From the NCBI GenBank assembly GCA_030065095.1, contig JASJDP010000020.1, forward strand, positions 62,001-126,000: DNA of 64,000 nucleotides, read 5' to 3'. A program made the position numbers and the translations under genes. This document shows, piece after piece, positions 37,020-47,724 of the stretch (its first letter is position 1; every line of letters starts with the position of its first letter). Source of the DNA: Rhodobacter sp. (GTDB lineage Bacteria > Pseudomonadota > Alphaproteobacteria > Rhodobacterales > Rhodobacteraceae). The notes below the pieces were generated by a model. It made no database searches. It saw only the letters and a program-made list of their open reading frames with translations, and was not told where the DNA came from.

Positions 37020-37707
37020 TCGAAGCCTTCTGGCCGCGGCATCGGCCGTTTTCCTGTCCGGCTGCCTGCAGGCGCCGGACGTGTCACGCCGCGAGGGCGG
37101 CACGTTCCGGATGCCGCCCGAGACGGTGACGGTCGCAGGGCGTTCCGTGGTGATCGGCGGACCCGAGGGGTATTGCGTCGACCGGTCGGCGAGCCGGCTG
37201 CGCAGCAAGACGGCCTTTGTCCTGCTTGGCAGCTGCGCCTCGATTGCCGGCGATGCGCGGGCCGGAGCGCCGAGCGCGGCGGGAATCCTGACGGCCTCGG
37301 TCAGCCGCGACACCGGTAGCGGGCCGGCGATCGACGCTGTGATCGATCAGATGGCGGCGTATCTGACCACGCCCACGGGCCGCGCCGCGCTGGCGCGCGA
37401 CGGCGATGCCGGTTCGGTCGAGGTCCTTGACAGCCGGCGCGAGGATGGCGCCCTGTTCATCCACCTGCGCGACACCAGCGCCGAGGTTTTCCCCGGCTTG
37501 GCCCAGGACTATTGGCGCGGGCTCTTCGACATCAACGGGCATCTGGTGACGGTGTCTGTGGTCGGCTTCGCCGACCAGCCGATGAGCACCGATACCGGCC
37601 TGCAGGTTCTGCGCGGTTTTCACGCCCGAATACGCAATGAGACGCAGCGGAGCGTGTCTGACGTGCGGCCGCCGCAACGGCGGCTGTTTGGAAACCTGCT
37701 TAACTGA
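37000..37707 (+). CDS. Lipoprotein of unknown function
   Basis: The 235-residue protein has a lipobox: a hydrophobic stretch [10 protein letters not shown] followed by LSGC (Cys about 23), so it should be lipid-anchored. The mature part holds a [12 protein letters not shown] segment and a [21 protein letters not shown] strand pair; no named family is recognised. The ATG at 37000 lies inside the end of ilvD, with GGAG upstream, so it is probably translated from the ilvD mRNA. Confidence 0.8.
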   Translation: MSIWTCNRSLLAAASAVFLSGCLQAPDVSRREGGTFRMPPETVTVAGRSVVIGGPEGYCVDRSASRLRSKTAFVLLGSCASIAGDARAGAPSAAGILTASVSRDTGSGPAIDAVIDQMAAYLTTPTGRAALARDGDAGSVEVLDSRREDGALFIHLRDTSAEVFPGLAQDYWRGLFDINGHLVTVSVVGFADQPMSTDTGLQVLRGFHARIRNETQRSVSDVRPPQRRLFGNLLN

Positions 37708-37712
37708 AATTA

Positions 37713-37735
37713 TTTGTTTCTAAACCAGAAACAAA
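37713..37735. promoter_or_regulatory. AT-rich perfect inverted repeat upstream of the DUF6478 gene
   Basis: TTTGTTTCT (37713-37721) and AGAAACAAA (37727-37735) pair exactly around AAACC. The 23-bp unit is strikingly AT-rich for this genome and lies 6 bp after the lipoprotein stop and 30 bp before the DUF6478 ATG. It may be an operator, or a weak hairpin between the genes. Confidence 0.4.
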
Positions 37736-37764
37736 GAAAGTATCTGTCGGATGGGTCGGATGCG

Positions 37765-38538
37765 ATGGCAAGGTTGATGGGCAGTTTGATCGACGGATTG
37801 TTTCAGCAGCGCGTATTGCGCCGCTGGAGCCGTGCGGCGCGCGATGCCCAAAAGGTCGATCTGGAAACGCTGCGGGATTGGCGCGGACGCGCGCGTGAGA
37901 TCAAGCGGCGGCTCGACCGGGTGATTTACGTCGCGGACGAGCGGTTGACGCTGCCTGCCATCGGCTCGAACGCGATGCAAAAACCGTTGAATACCGACTG
38001 GGCGTACCGGCCGGAGTTGTGGCGCGGGCCGGTCAGCCCGCTGGGCATGGTGGCGGTTGAGTCGAAGACCGAATATGGCCGCGAGGTGAAGGTGTTCCAC
38101 GACTGCAGGACCACCGAGCTGACGCTGCGCCAGATCCGCAACACCCGTGAAACCGATTTGGCCCCGTTCGGCCTGCGGATGGAGGTGTTCCGATTCGACG
38201 GCTCGTTTCTGTCGCTGGTCGTGGAACTGCCCAAGCAGGGAGTCGAAGGGCTGCAGCGGCGGCACGTGATCCGGCTGAATACGGTGGTCGAGATCGAAAA
38301 GCCGCTGGAGATCTTCGCGCGGCTCAACATCAAGCACGGGCCGAACGTCGAGCAGGTCGTGCGCGAGCTGCCACTGGGGGCCGACGAAGTCTGGGTGGAG
38401 TTCGACCTGGCCTATACCAAGTTGAACGAAAAGCGGGTCGAGCGGATGTGGCTCGACCTGATCTTCGAAGGGGCCGAGATGAACCAGATCGTCCTGCGGG
38501 ATGTGGCGCTGACCCGGCGCCCGCGTGCCGAGGTCTAG
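37765..38538 (+). CDS. DUF6478 family protein
   Basis: The 257-residue protein begins MARLMGSLIDGLFQQRVLRRW and has a basic helical N-terminus (RGRAREIKRRLDRV), then PLNTDWAYRPELWRGP and a beta-rich C-terminal half ending in FEGAEMNQIVLRDVALTRRPRAE. This pattern matches DUF6478 of Rhodobacterales; function is unknown. ATG 37765 is preferred over the TTG at 37714, which would place the inverted repeat in the coding region. A small gene follows after 10 bp. Confidence 0.8.
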   Translation: MARLMGSLIDGLFQQRVLRRWSRAARDAQKVDLETLRDWRGRAREIKRRLDRVIYVADERLTLPAIGSNAMQKPLNTDWAYRPELWRGPVSPLGMVAVESKTEYGREVKVFHDCRTTELTLRQIRNTRETDLAPFGLRMEVFRFDGSFLSLVVELPKQGVEGLQRRHVIRLNTVVEIEKPLEIFARLNIKHGPNVEQVVRELPLGADEVWVEFDLAYTKLNEKRVERMWLDLIFEGAEMNQIVLRDVALTRRPRAEV

Positions 38539-38548
38539 GAGGACCGAC

Positions 38549-38929
38549 ATGTCCGATTTGTCGCTGGTCAAGACGCGGATACAGGCGGGGATCTGGGAAG
38601 GTGTGTTGTCGGGCGGGCTTGGCACCGGGCAGGCGCCGGAGATCGAGGTCAGCCATCAGGGCGTACCGGTGCAGGGTGTCGCGGTGACCTCCGACGGGGA
38701 AAATCCGGGTAGTTGGAACGTCAAGATCGCGATTCCGCCCGATCTTTTGTCGGACGGGGTGCAGACCTTTCTGATCGTAGATCCGGACGCGGGCGAAGTT
38801 CTGAACAGTTTTACGATCGTCACCGGCGAGCCGTTGGAGGACGATATCCGCGGAGAACTGGATCTGCTGCGGGCCGAGCTGGATATGCTGAAACGCGCCT
38901 TCCGGCGGCATTGCGTCGAGACGATGTAA
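38549..38929 (+). CDS. Conserved small protein of unknown function
   Basis: The 126-residue protein starts at ATG 38549 behind AGGAGG. Residues 1-95 look all-beta (WEGVLSG, EIEVSHQG, WNVKIAIPPDLLSDG, SFTIVTGEPL); the last 30 form a heptad-like helix (LDLLRAELDMLKRAF) that could be a coiled coil for oligomerisation. No family is recognised. It is translated with the DUF6478 gene and may work with it. Confidence 0.7.
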   Translation: MSDLSLVKTRIQAGIWEGVLSGGLGTGQAPEIEVSHQGVPVQGVAVTSDGENPGSWNVKIAIPPDLLSDGVQTFLIVDPDAGEVLNSFTIVTGEPLEDDIRGELDLLRAELDMLKRAFRRHCVETM

Positions 38930-38931
38930 GC

Positions 38932-39312
38932 TTATTCGGGGTGATGGCGCTGGACGAGCGTGCGCGCGGTCCAGACCAGAACGGCGGCGACCACGACGCC
39001 GGCCAGCCCGGCGATGAAGTCGATGGCCGAGGCGCTGCGGCCGGGAACCAGGAGCTGGGCGTATTCAATAAGATTGGCGCTGGCGACAAGTGCGAGGACG
39101 ACGCTGGCAACGCCCAAGAGGTCGATAAGCGCCACGGTCAGGACGGCAAAGACCAGACCGTAGACCAGCGGCATCGTGTCGGTGGGCATATGCATGTCGG
39201 TTGCAAGCGCGCCGAGCGCGATCAGGCCCCAGACCCCCAAAAGGACGACGGGATAGATCGCGACACTGATCAGAAGCGACTGCAGGATGCTGCGCAGCGT
39301 CTCAAGGTTCAT
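38932..39312 (-). CDS. VanZ-like small membrane protein
   Basis: The 126-residue protein has four hydrophobic helices and a VanZ-type segment, EYAQLLVPGRSASAIDFIAGLAG, near residues 84-106, where the Glu, Gln, Arg and Asp fit the family pattern. VanZ proteins are small membrane proteins linked in some bacteria to glycopeptide tolerance; the general role is unknown. ATG 39312 has GGGGAGAG upstream. It converges on the small gene at 38549 with 2 bp between stops. Confidence 0.7.
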   Translation of the reverse strand: MNLETLRSILQSLLISVAIYPVVLLGVWGLIALGALATDMHMPTDTMPLVYGLVFAVLTVALIDLLGVASVVLALVASANLIEYAQLLVPGRSASAIDFIAGLAGVVVAAVLVWTARTLVQRHHPE

Positions 39313-39372
39313 GCGACTCTCCCCAGGGTCAGATACCTTGGTGCTTGACGGGTGATTCCGGCTTTTGTTTGA

Positions 39373-41484
<2,112 letters not shown>

Positions 41485-41494
41485 TTCCCTCGGA

Positions 41495-41998
41495 CTACTG
41501 CAACTGCCGTCCGGCCCAGTTGCCGGCCGTAAGATCCCGTTGCGCCGCGAGGAAACCTTTGGAGGCGTCCGGGTGCCATGGAAAGACGCCGCTGGTGGTC
41601 GGTATGACCAATTGCAGACATTCGAAGTCGTCGCCGCGGTAAAACCAGCGGCTCCATCCCAGGTAGTCTGCATACTTGGCCCTGTCGACGGGCAGGAAAT
41701 ACACGCTGACACTTTCCAGGACATCCGCTACCGCCACGCCAATTGATACAGGTCGGCCCTTTGGTAAGTCGTTCCATGTGTGCCAAAACACATCGTGCGC
41801 AAGTTCGCGCTTTAGGCCGAACACGATCAATTCCGGGTGACCATGGTTCACCCAAAACCCCGTGGTATAGGAAAACGCAGGCACATCTTCGTCACCGAAG
41901 ACATGCGTGCCGAACCAACCGAATTGCCTGACCTGGGTAACGAAGTTTCGGTCGTGCTGGTCAAGTTCTGCCGGATCAAGGTCAAGTGCAGTGAACAA
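41495..41998 (-). CDS. DUF4262 domain protein
   Basis: The 167-residue protein matches DUF4262: VRQFGWFGTHVFGDEDVPAFSYT near residue 25, then GFWVNHGHPELIVFGL and a late WSRWFYRG with a conserved tryptophan pattern. Function is unknown. No ATG or GTG fits; TTG at 41998 is the only usable start, with GGGAA upstream, which suggests low expression. It converges on fadH with a 10-bp gap and diverges from the LysR gene. Confidence 0.78.
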   Translation of the reverse strand: MFTALDLDPAELDQHDRNFVTQVRQFGWFGTHVFGDEDVPAFSYTTGFWVNHGHPELIVFGLKRELAHDVFWHTWNDLPKGRPVSIGVAVADVLESVSVYFLPVDRAKYADYLGWSRWFYRGDDFECLQLVIPTTSGVFPWHPDASKGFLAAQRDLTAGNWAGRQLQ

Positions 41999-42246
41999 AA
42001 TGCCGGTTCCCGTTGGGTCCGCCCGAGAATGCGGAGCGCTCCGACATTTTGTGGAAGGTCGTCACCCGGTCAAGTCGATCGTGCGGGTGGCACAACCAAA
42101 AAACGACCCGCGAACACATCGTTTCCGCGTTTCCCTGCCCAAAACGATCCCATATAAAACCTTTCTATTGTCCGGACGCTATCGCATTCTTGACAGATTT
42201 CGCCGCGAAAACCTTCGCTGCGGGGCCCACGGAAAACGAGTACGTT

Positions 42247-43152
42247 ATGGACAGATTGACGGAAATGGAGGCCTTTGCGACGGTCGTCGACCAGGGCGGG
42301 TTCACCGACGCGGCCAAGAAGATGGGGATTTCCAAATCCGCCGTCTCGAAACATGTCTCGTCGCTGGAGGCGCGTTTGGGCGCCCGGCTTTTGAACCGCA
42401 CGACGCGCCGTGTCAGCCCGACCGAGATCGGGCTTGCCTATTACGACCGCGCTCGCCGCGTGTTGAACGACGCCGGAGAGGCGGATGCGCTGGTCACCTC
42501 GATGCAGTCCGCGCCGTCTGGGCTTTTGCGGATCAGCGTCGCCACGGATTTCGGAGTCAATCACCTGTCGCCGGTGTTGGGGGAGTTCCTGTCCGACTTC
42601 CCTGAGGTCACCGTCAACATGGTCCTGAACAACCGTTACGTCGAGCTGATATCCGAAGGCTTCGACATGGCGGTGCGGATCGGCGAGTTGGAGGATTCGA
42701 CGCTGCGCGCCCGCAAGCTGACCGAGACAACCAAGCGGATGATCGGCGCACCGTCCTATTTCGACAAATACGGCCGCCCGCAGAAGATCGACGACCTGAA
42801 CGAGCACAAGCTCTTGCACTATTCCAGCCAGTCCTCGGGAAATGTGTGGAGACTGACCGCGCCGTCCGGTGAAAAGCGCCAGGTGCGCACGGCCGGCTGG
42901 CTTTCGGTGAATGACGGCCAGTCGCTGCTGAACGCGGCAATCTCGGGCCTGGGGATCGCCTATCTGCCGAGCTTCCTTTACGCCGAGGCATTGGAGCAAG
43001 GTTTGGTTCAGGAGGCGATCCCGGAACTGCCGGTCGAGACCCAGGGCATCTATGCGGTCTATCCGCCGGGCCGGTTTACCCAACCGAAGGTGCGCGCCTT
43101 CATCGACTTTCTTGTCCACCACTTTGCCGACAAAGGGCCTGATATCTGGTAG
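42247..43152 (+). CDS. LysR-family transcriptional regulator
   Basis: The 301-residue protein has an N-terminal winged helix (MEAFATVVDQGGFTDAAKKMGIS, then SAVSKHVSSLEARLGARLL, residues 7-48) and a periplasmic-binding-like effector domain beginning GLLRISVATDFG. It resembles the DsdA/CrgA-like group that regulates oxidoreductases or efflux. ATG 42247 is the normal family start. The 248-bp gap to the DUF4262 gene is shared, so that gene is its most likely target besides itself. Inducer is unknown. Confidence 0.92.
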   Translation: MDRLTEMEAFATVVDQGGFTDAAKKMGISKSAVSKHVSSLEARLGARLLNRTTRRVSPTEIGLAYYDRARRVLNDAGEADALVTSMQSAPSGLLRISVATDFGVNHLSPVLGEFLSDFPEVTVNMVLNNRYVELISEGFDMAVRIGELEDSTLRARKLTETTKRMIGAPSYFDKYGRPQKIDDLNEHKLLHYSSQSSGNVWRLTAPSGEKRQVRTAGWLSVNDGQSLLNAAISGLGIAYLPSFLYAEALEQGLVQEAIPELPVETQGIYAVYPPGRFTQPKVRAFIDFLVHHFADKGPDIW

Positions 43153-43174
43153 TCGGGAGTTTTTCTAAGGTGCA

Positions 43175-44113
43175 CTACTGGGTCGAGGTGAGGATCACCT
43201 CGACCCGTCTGTTTTGGGCCCGGCCTTCGTCGGTAAGGTTGCTGGCACGCGGCGCCAGATAGCCGACGCCTTTGGCATCCACCTGATCCAGGGGAACGTC
43301 ATATTGCTGGATCAGCCGCTCCCGGACCGCACGCGCGCGGCGTTCGGACAAAGCGACGTTGCGGTCGAGCGCGCCTTGCGAATCGGTGTGGCCCACCAGA
43401 ACGACCCGCCGTTCGGGGCGGGCGGCGAGATAGCCGGCAAGGCTTTGCAGCGAGGCAAAGTCCTGAGCGCCAAGCTCGGACGATCCGGTCTGGAAATAGA
43501 GGTCGTCGAGCGTGGCATGGCCATGCGATTCAAGCAGATCGCCGATCGGACCGGCGGGCGCCAGCGTGGCCTGGGGGGCGGGGGTCTTGGTCGAGGTCGT
43601 CATCGCCGGGTCCGGCCGGGACCTGCCGATACGGGTCAACTGCACAAAGCCGGCATTGGCGCTGCGGCTGACGACCAAAACGGCATATTCCGGACCCTCG
43701 TCACTCTCGCGCCGGGCGGCGAGATAACGGAAATCGCCGAGGTTCACATGCATATCTGGCTCGGGCAGGATGTCGATCTGGTAGCGGAAGTCAAAGCCGC
43801 CGCAGATCCTGGCCTCGCATTCATAGATCGTTTGGTAGCCGGCGGATTGCAGCTGTTCGCGCAGCGGGGCGAGGATCTGCAGCGTCGTCAGGCTGCCGCC
43901 GCCGACCTTCCACGATTGCTGTACAACGGCGCCCTCGGCGGTCAGTCCGGAAATAGGGCCTTCGGTAAATGGACCGGTGGGAACGAAATAGCTGTCCTTG
44001 CGGGCAGAGTGCTCGGCCACGGTCGACGATATTGCCGGAAATTCCAGCGACAGCGCCTGCGCCTGCATCGGCGCCAGGGCGGCAAGCGCCAATGTCGCGG
44101 CCCGCAAGCTCAT
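43175..44113 (-). CDS. OmpA-family outer-membrane/peptidoglycan-binding protein
   Basis: The 312-residue protein has a signal peptide (core TLALAALAPM, cut after AQA). Its N-terminal 180 residues form a domain of unknown fold with an ECEARICGGFDF cysteine pair. The C-terminal OmpA domain (about 200-312) has VLVGHTDSQG, NVALSERRARAV and QNRRVEV, which bind meso-diaminopimelate of peptidoglycan. A Pro/Thr/Ala-rich linker joins them. It has no beta-barrel, so it is periplasmic or lipid-free peripheral. Its ATG overlaps the AhpD-like stop. Confidence 0.88.
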   Translation of the reverse strand: MSLRAATLALAALAPMQAQALSLEFPAISSTVAEHSARKDSYFVPTGPFTEGPISGLTAEGAVVQQSWKVGGGSLTTLQILAPLREQLQSAGYQTIYECEARICGGFDFRYQIDILPEPDMHVNLGDFRYLAARRESDEGPEYAVLVVSRSANAGFVQLTRIGRSRPDPAMTTSTKTPAPQATLAPAGPIGDLLESHGHATLDDLYFQTGSSELGAQDFASLQSLAGYLAARPERRVVLVGHTDSQGALDRNVALSERRARAVRERLIQQYDVPLDQVDAKGVGYLAPRASNLTDEGRAQNRRVEVILTSTQ

Positions 44114-44685
44114 CTGTGGGCGGCGTGGTAGTCTTCGTTCGGGCGCATATCCACGGCCGAGGCCACGCGGTTGGTCATGTTGAAGAACGCGGCGACGCTG
44201 GCGATGTCGAAAATATCGCGGTCGGCGAAGCCGACATCGCGCAGGGCCTGCCGGTCCGGTTCCTCGACCGTCGCGCTGGCCGTGGTCAGTCTGGCCGCGA
44301 AATCGAGCATCGCGCGCTGCCGCGGGTCGAGATCCGCGGTGCGGTAGTTCATCACCATCCGCTCTCCCAGCACCGGATCGCCGCTCAGCTCGCGTACCGC
44401 GGCGCCGTGGGCGACTTGGCAGTACCAGCAGCGGTTGATGGAACTGACGACCACCGCGATCATCTCGCGCTCGAGCTTGGTCAGCCCGCTGTCGCCCAGC
44501 ATGATGTCATTGTACATTGCGGTGAAGGCGTTCAGCTTGTCGATGTCGAAGGCGTAGGCCCGCAGGACATTCGGGATCATCCCGAGCTTGTCCTGGCAGA
44601 TATCGAAGTATTTCTGTGTGGACTCCGGCAGTGGATCGACCATGGGCAGGTCGAGCGCGGTTGGCTGGTCTTTTGGGTCGGACAT
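44110..44685 (-). CDS. Peroxidase-related AhpD/CMD-family protein
   Basis: The 191-residue protein has the AhpD-type active site SINRCWYCQVAHG with Cys86, Cys89 and His93, preceded by LTKLEREMIAVVVS, and belongs to the uncharacterised peroxidase-related branch of the carboxymuconolactone decarboxylase superfamily. The two cysteines give disulfide reductase or peroxidase activity. It is the third gene of the CinA-like, GNAT, AhpD, OmpA series. Confidence 0.9.
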   Translation of the reverse strand: MSDPKDQPTALDLPMVDPLPESTQKYFDICQDKLGMIPNVLRAYAFDIDKLNAFTAMYNDIMLGDSGLTKLEREMIAVVVSSINRCWYCQVAHGAAVRELSGDPVLGERMVMNYRTADLDPRQRAMLDFAARLTTASATVEEPDRQALRDVGFADRDIFDIASVAAFFNMTNRVASAVDMRPNEDYHAAHR

Positions 44686-44709
44686 GTCTGCTCCGGGCGA
44701 GTGGCGCCC

Positions 44710-45429
44710 TTATTTTATTCTGTAGTGATAGTGTCCCACAACCTGCATCCCGAGGGAAGCATAGAGCGCATTGGCGGCAGCGTTCGCGCGGGTGACCGCC
44801 AAGGTGAGATATCGGGCACCCTGATCTTGGGCCCAGTGTGCCGCAGATCGCAAGATGTTGGCTCCTACGCCCTGACGGCGGTGTTGGGGCGTCACCTCGA
44901 TGGCGTGGATCATGGCGACGGTCCCGTCGCAGGCGGCAAAGGCCACACCCGCCGGCTGGTCGTTCTGGCGCGCCAGGATCGCCGTTTTCGGGCTGCCCGC
45001 GCGGCCCATCACGGCCAGCCGGGACGGGCCGATGCCGCCCGCCGCCCAGAGATCGGCCATGATGGCAAGCGGCGGCCAGATGTGGAAGGCAGAAACCGGG
45101 GGAACCGGGGAACCGGTCAACTCGGCGGTGTCGATGGCGTAAAGCACGACGGGGTCCTTAATTCTGTAGCCGAGCGAGTCGAGCAGGGCATCGAGGGTTT
45201 CGTCGCCGCGGCGGATCATGAAGAGGTTGGGCTGGCCGAGCGCGGCCATTGCATCTTCGGCCGAGGGCACATCATCCGTTTCGAACGCCGCTTCGGCAGT
45301 CGTCGCCGCCACCCGTTGACCGCCCCCTGCCCCGTCCCGGACGGTCCAGGGCCCCACGCGCCGGGTCGCCGCCGGGGGCCAGGTGGCCTCGACGACCGGA
45401 TAGAGGTCGGGACCGCCGGGCAGTGTCAT
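44710..45429 (-). CDS. GNAT-family N-acetyltransferase
   Basis: The 239-residue protein has a C-terminal GNAT domain (about 135-239) with the acetyl-CoA loop HRRQGVGANIL and the ANAAANALYASLGM motif B. The N-terminal half (VEATWPPAATRRVGPWTV) is a degenerate second domain seen in this branch. Substrate is unknown. ATG 45429 overlaps the stop of the CinA-like gene (ATGA). Confidence 0.88.
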   Translation of the reverse strand: MTLPGGPDLYPVVEATWPPAATRRVGPWTVRDGAGGGQRVAATTAEAAFETDDVPSAEDAMAALGQPNLFMIRRGDETLDALLDSLGYRIKDPVVLYAIDTAELTGSPVPPVSAFHIWPPLAIMADLWAAGGIGPSRLAVMGRAGSPKTAILARQNDQPAGVAFAACDGTVAMIHAIEVTPQHRRQGVGANILRSAAHWAQDQGARYLTLAVTRANAAANALYASLGMQVVGHYHYRIK

Positions 45430-46154
45430 GCGGTCAGGCCGAGCCGATCCGCCAGTTCCTCGGCAGCCGCTTCGACGGCCGCGCCGTCCTGCCCGCGGAT
45501 CACGATGTTGGCACCGTATTTTCCATCGCGCTGAAACGGATAGGAGCCGAACGACAAGTCGGGATTGGATTGCGCCAGCACGCCGAGCGGTCCGGCGATG
45601 TCGCCTTCGGCGAGTTCGACGCGGACCGAACGCGACACGACCGGCGCGCCGCCCCGAAGTGTCGGCAAAAGGCCTGCGGCCATGGCGGCGAAGATCGTCG
45701 GCACGCCTGCCATCACATGCACATTTCCAAGGGTGAAACCGGGCGCGGCGGAAACCGGGTTGTCGATCAGCGCGGCGCCCTCGGGAATGCGGGCCATGCG
45801 CAGGCGCGCCTCGTTCAGCTCGATGCCTTCGCGGTCGTAATGTGCCTGTAGGATCGCACGGGCGTCATCACGAACACCGATCGGCAGGCCGAAGGCCGCG
45901 GCAATACAATCGGCGGTGATGTCGTCATGGGTCGGGCCGATCCCGCCAGAGGTGAAGAGGTGGTCAAACGCGCGTCGAAGCGCGTTCACCGCTCCGACAA
46001 TGACGTCCGGGTCGTCGCCGACGAACCGGACCTCTTTCAGATCGATGCCGGCCTTGGCAAGCTCCCCCGCCAGATGGTGCATGTTGGCGTCACGGGTGCG
46101 GCCCGAGAGGATTTCGTCGCCGATCACAAGCATCGCGGCGGTGGGATTGGGCAT
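45426..46154 (-). CDS. CinA-like molybdopterin-binding domain protein
   Basis: The 242-residue protein is the MoCF/CinA N-terminal domain (COG1058) alone: MLVIGDEILSGRTRDAN, the TSGGIGPTHDD signature, and PGFTLGNVHVMAGVP. The C-terminal nicotinamide-nucleotide amidase domain of full CinA is absent. Homologues hydrolyse ADP-ribose or damaged nucleotides. AGAGGAGA precedes ATG 46154; the long extension upstream is antisense to sfsA. It begins the four-gene minus-strand operon. Confidence 0.9.
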   Translation of the reverse strand: MPNPTAAMLVIGDEILSGRTRDANMHHLAGELAKAGIDLKEVRFVGDDPDVIVGAVNALRRAFDHLFTSGGIGPTHDDITADCIAAAFGLPIGVRDDARAILQAHYDREGIELNEARLRMARIPEGAALIDNPVSAAPGFTLGNVHVMAGVPTIFAAMAAGLLPTLRGGAPVVSRSVRVELAEGDIAGPLGVLAQSNPDLSFGSYPFQRDGKYGANIVIRGQDGAAVEAAAEELADRLGLTA

Positions 46155-46175
46155 TTCGGTCTCCTCTTGCGCCCA

Positions 46176-46193
46176 AGAATTTTCGAAAATTCT
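46176..46193. promoter_or_regulatory. 18-bp perfect palindrome between the CinA-like gene and sfsA
   Basis: AGAATTTTCGAAAATTCT is self-complementary over 18 bp and AT-rich within GC-rich DNA. It lies 22 bp before the CinA-like ATG and 47 bp before sfsA, so it sits in the control region of both. A dimeric regulator site is the simplest reading. Confidence 0.55.
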
Positions 46194-46240
46194 CGGCAAA
46201 ACCCTTCGACGGATTTTGTGGGCGGTATAGGTGTTTGCCC

Positions 46241-46945
46241 ATGCGCTTTCAAACCCCCCTGATTCCCGCCCGCCTGGTGCGGCGATACAAACGTTTCCTG
46301 TCCGACATGGTGCTGGAGGACGGCCAAGAGGTTGTCGCGCATTGCCCCAATCCAGGCTCGATGATGGGACTGCAGGACCCCGGAATGCGCTGCTGGCTGG
46401 AGCCCAACGACGACCCGAAAAAGAAGCTGAAATACGGCTGGCGGCTTGTCGAACTTTCGGGCGGGCAGTGGTCTGGGATCGACACCGCCGTGCCGAACCG
46501 GGTGGTGAAGGAGGCGTTGCAGACCCGGCAGGTGCCGGAACTGGCGGCCTATTCAGGTGTCCGGCCCGAAGTGAAATATGGGCACAAGAGCCGGGTCGAC
46601 TTTCTGCTGACCGAGCCGGGGCTGCCGAATGCCTATGTCGAGGTAAAGAACGTCCATCTGCGCCGCGACGGCGATTGGGCCGAGTTTCCCGACAGCGTGA
46701 CGGCGCGCGGGGCGCGGCACCTGGACGACCTGGCGGCGATGGTGGCCGAAGGGCACCGCGCAGTGATGTTCTATTTCGTGCAACGCACCGATTGTGCGCG
46801 GTTCCGGCTGGCCGATGACATCGACCCCGGCTATGCCGGCGCCTTCGCGCGGGCGCGCGCCGCCGGTGTCGAGGCGGTGTGTTACGACAGCACGATCTCA
46901 CCCGAGGGTGTCGCCCTGCGCGCACCGCTGCCCGTCGAGATCTGA
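46241..46945 (+). CDS. sfsA: DNA/RNA nuclease-family protein SfsA
   Basis: The 234-residue protein has the SfsA motifs: RRYKRFLSD, HCPNPGSMMGL, a long strand set with SRVDFLLTEPG, YVEVKNVHLR and the FPDSVTARGARHLDDL stretch. The D and E-x-K arrangement resembles restriction-type nucleases. E. coli SfsA was described as a sugar fermentation stimulation protein that binds DNA. ATG 46241 is used; TTG 46235 adds two residues. It is divergent from the CinA-like gene. Confidence 0.95.
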   Translation: MRFQTPLIPARLVRRYKRFLSDMVLEDGQEVVAHCPNPGSMMGLQDPGMRCWLEPNDDPKKKLKYGWRLVELSGGQWSGIDTAVPNRVVKEALQTRQVPELAAYSGVRPEVKYGHKSRVDFLLTEPGLPNAYVEVKNVHLRRDGDWAEFPDSVTARGARHLDDLAAMVAEGHRAVMFYFVQRTDCARFRLADDIDPGYAGAFARARAAGVEAVCYDSTISPEGVALRAPLPVEI

Positions 46946-46962
46946 TCGGAACGCCTTGCGTT

Positions 46963-47595
46963 TCAGTCCGGCGCGTCGACCTTGATGGTAGGGTCGAATT
47001 CCACCGCGATCACATGGCGTTCAGGGGAAACGCCCTCGGTCCAGGGGTTGATGAATTCGGCCAGTTCGAATTTCACGATCTGGCCCGTGTCCGGATCAAT
47101 CCAGATCTGGTCGAGGCTGCCGAAAAAGCTGCCGGTGGCATCCGGGGTGGTCTGGGTGCGGTAGGTGTAGTGCAGCAAGCCATCCTCGGTCTGCCCATGG
47201 CAGACCGTGTCGGTGAGATTATCGCGCTGTTCGGCGTATTGGCGGCGCAGGGTGGCCTCGCGGCCATCGGGCATCTGTGCGGGGTTCTTCGTCCACGGGC
47301 CGGTCTCGGAGGGGCCGTTCCAGAGGTCGCGGTCGATGGCCATGGTGAAGAAATTGGCGGCCGGTTCCCCGGCAATGGTTTTCAGCGGGCTTTCAATCGT
47401 GTTGCGGTATAGCCGGGTCGCGGTGCCGTCGGCATCGTAGATCTGCACGATCTGCCGGTGCGGCGGGCGCTGGAACGGATCGAGCGGACCGCTGAAGAGC
47501 GCGGCAATCTCGGTGCGGCAGGTGTCCGCAGCCGCGGGGACGGTGAGGATCACCGCAAGACCGGCGGCGAGCGAAAAGAGGTGGCGGGCGATCAT
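46963..47595 (-). CDS. Secreted protein of unknown function
   Basis: The 210-residue protein has a clear signal peptide (core LFSLAAGLAVIL, cut after AAA). The mature part has two cysteines near its start and at VCHG, a YDADGTATRLY strand and a WIDPDTGQIVKFELAEF strand typical of small periplasmic beta proteins. No family is recognised. ATG 47595 is chosen with GAAGAG upstream; the frame further upstream is antisense to map. It converges on sfsA with 17 bp between. Confidence 0.75.
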   Translation of the reverse strand: MIARHLFSLAAGLAVILTVPAAADTCRTEIAALFSGPLDPFQRPPHRQIVQIYDADGTATRLYRNTIESPLKTIAGEPAANFFTMAIDRDLWNGPSETGPWTKNPAQMPDGREATLRRQYAEQRDNLTDTVCHGQTEDGLLHYTYRTQTTPDATGSFFGSLDQIWIDPDTGQIVKFELAEFINPWTEGVSPERHVIAVEFDPTIKVDAPD

Positions 47596-47638
47596 GGGCG
47601 GCTCTTCAAATCGTGGTTTTCGGTCCGTTCGGCCGGAT

Positions 47639-47663
47639 TGAACGCAGATTGCAAAGGTTCGCA
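47639..47663. repeat. Short sequence related to 29546-29570
   Basis: TTGAACGCAGATTGCAAAG and the next six bases resemble the 25 bp at 29546-29570 (CTGAATGCAGATTGCGAAC), about 20 of 25 by eye. It lies in the gap between the divergent secreted-protein and map genes. It may be part of a dispersed intergenic family. Confidence 0.3.
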
Positions 47664-47724
47664 GGCAGACGCAAGCATCTGGTCCTTTCACATCGCCTCG
47701 CCTATGTAAGGCGGAAGTTGAACG

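Noticed and set aside
43969-45534. 521-codon plus-strand frame
   Set aside because: Antisense to the AhpD-like and GNAT genes, both with clear active-site motifs.
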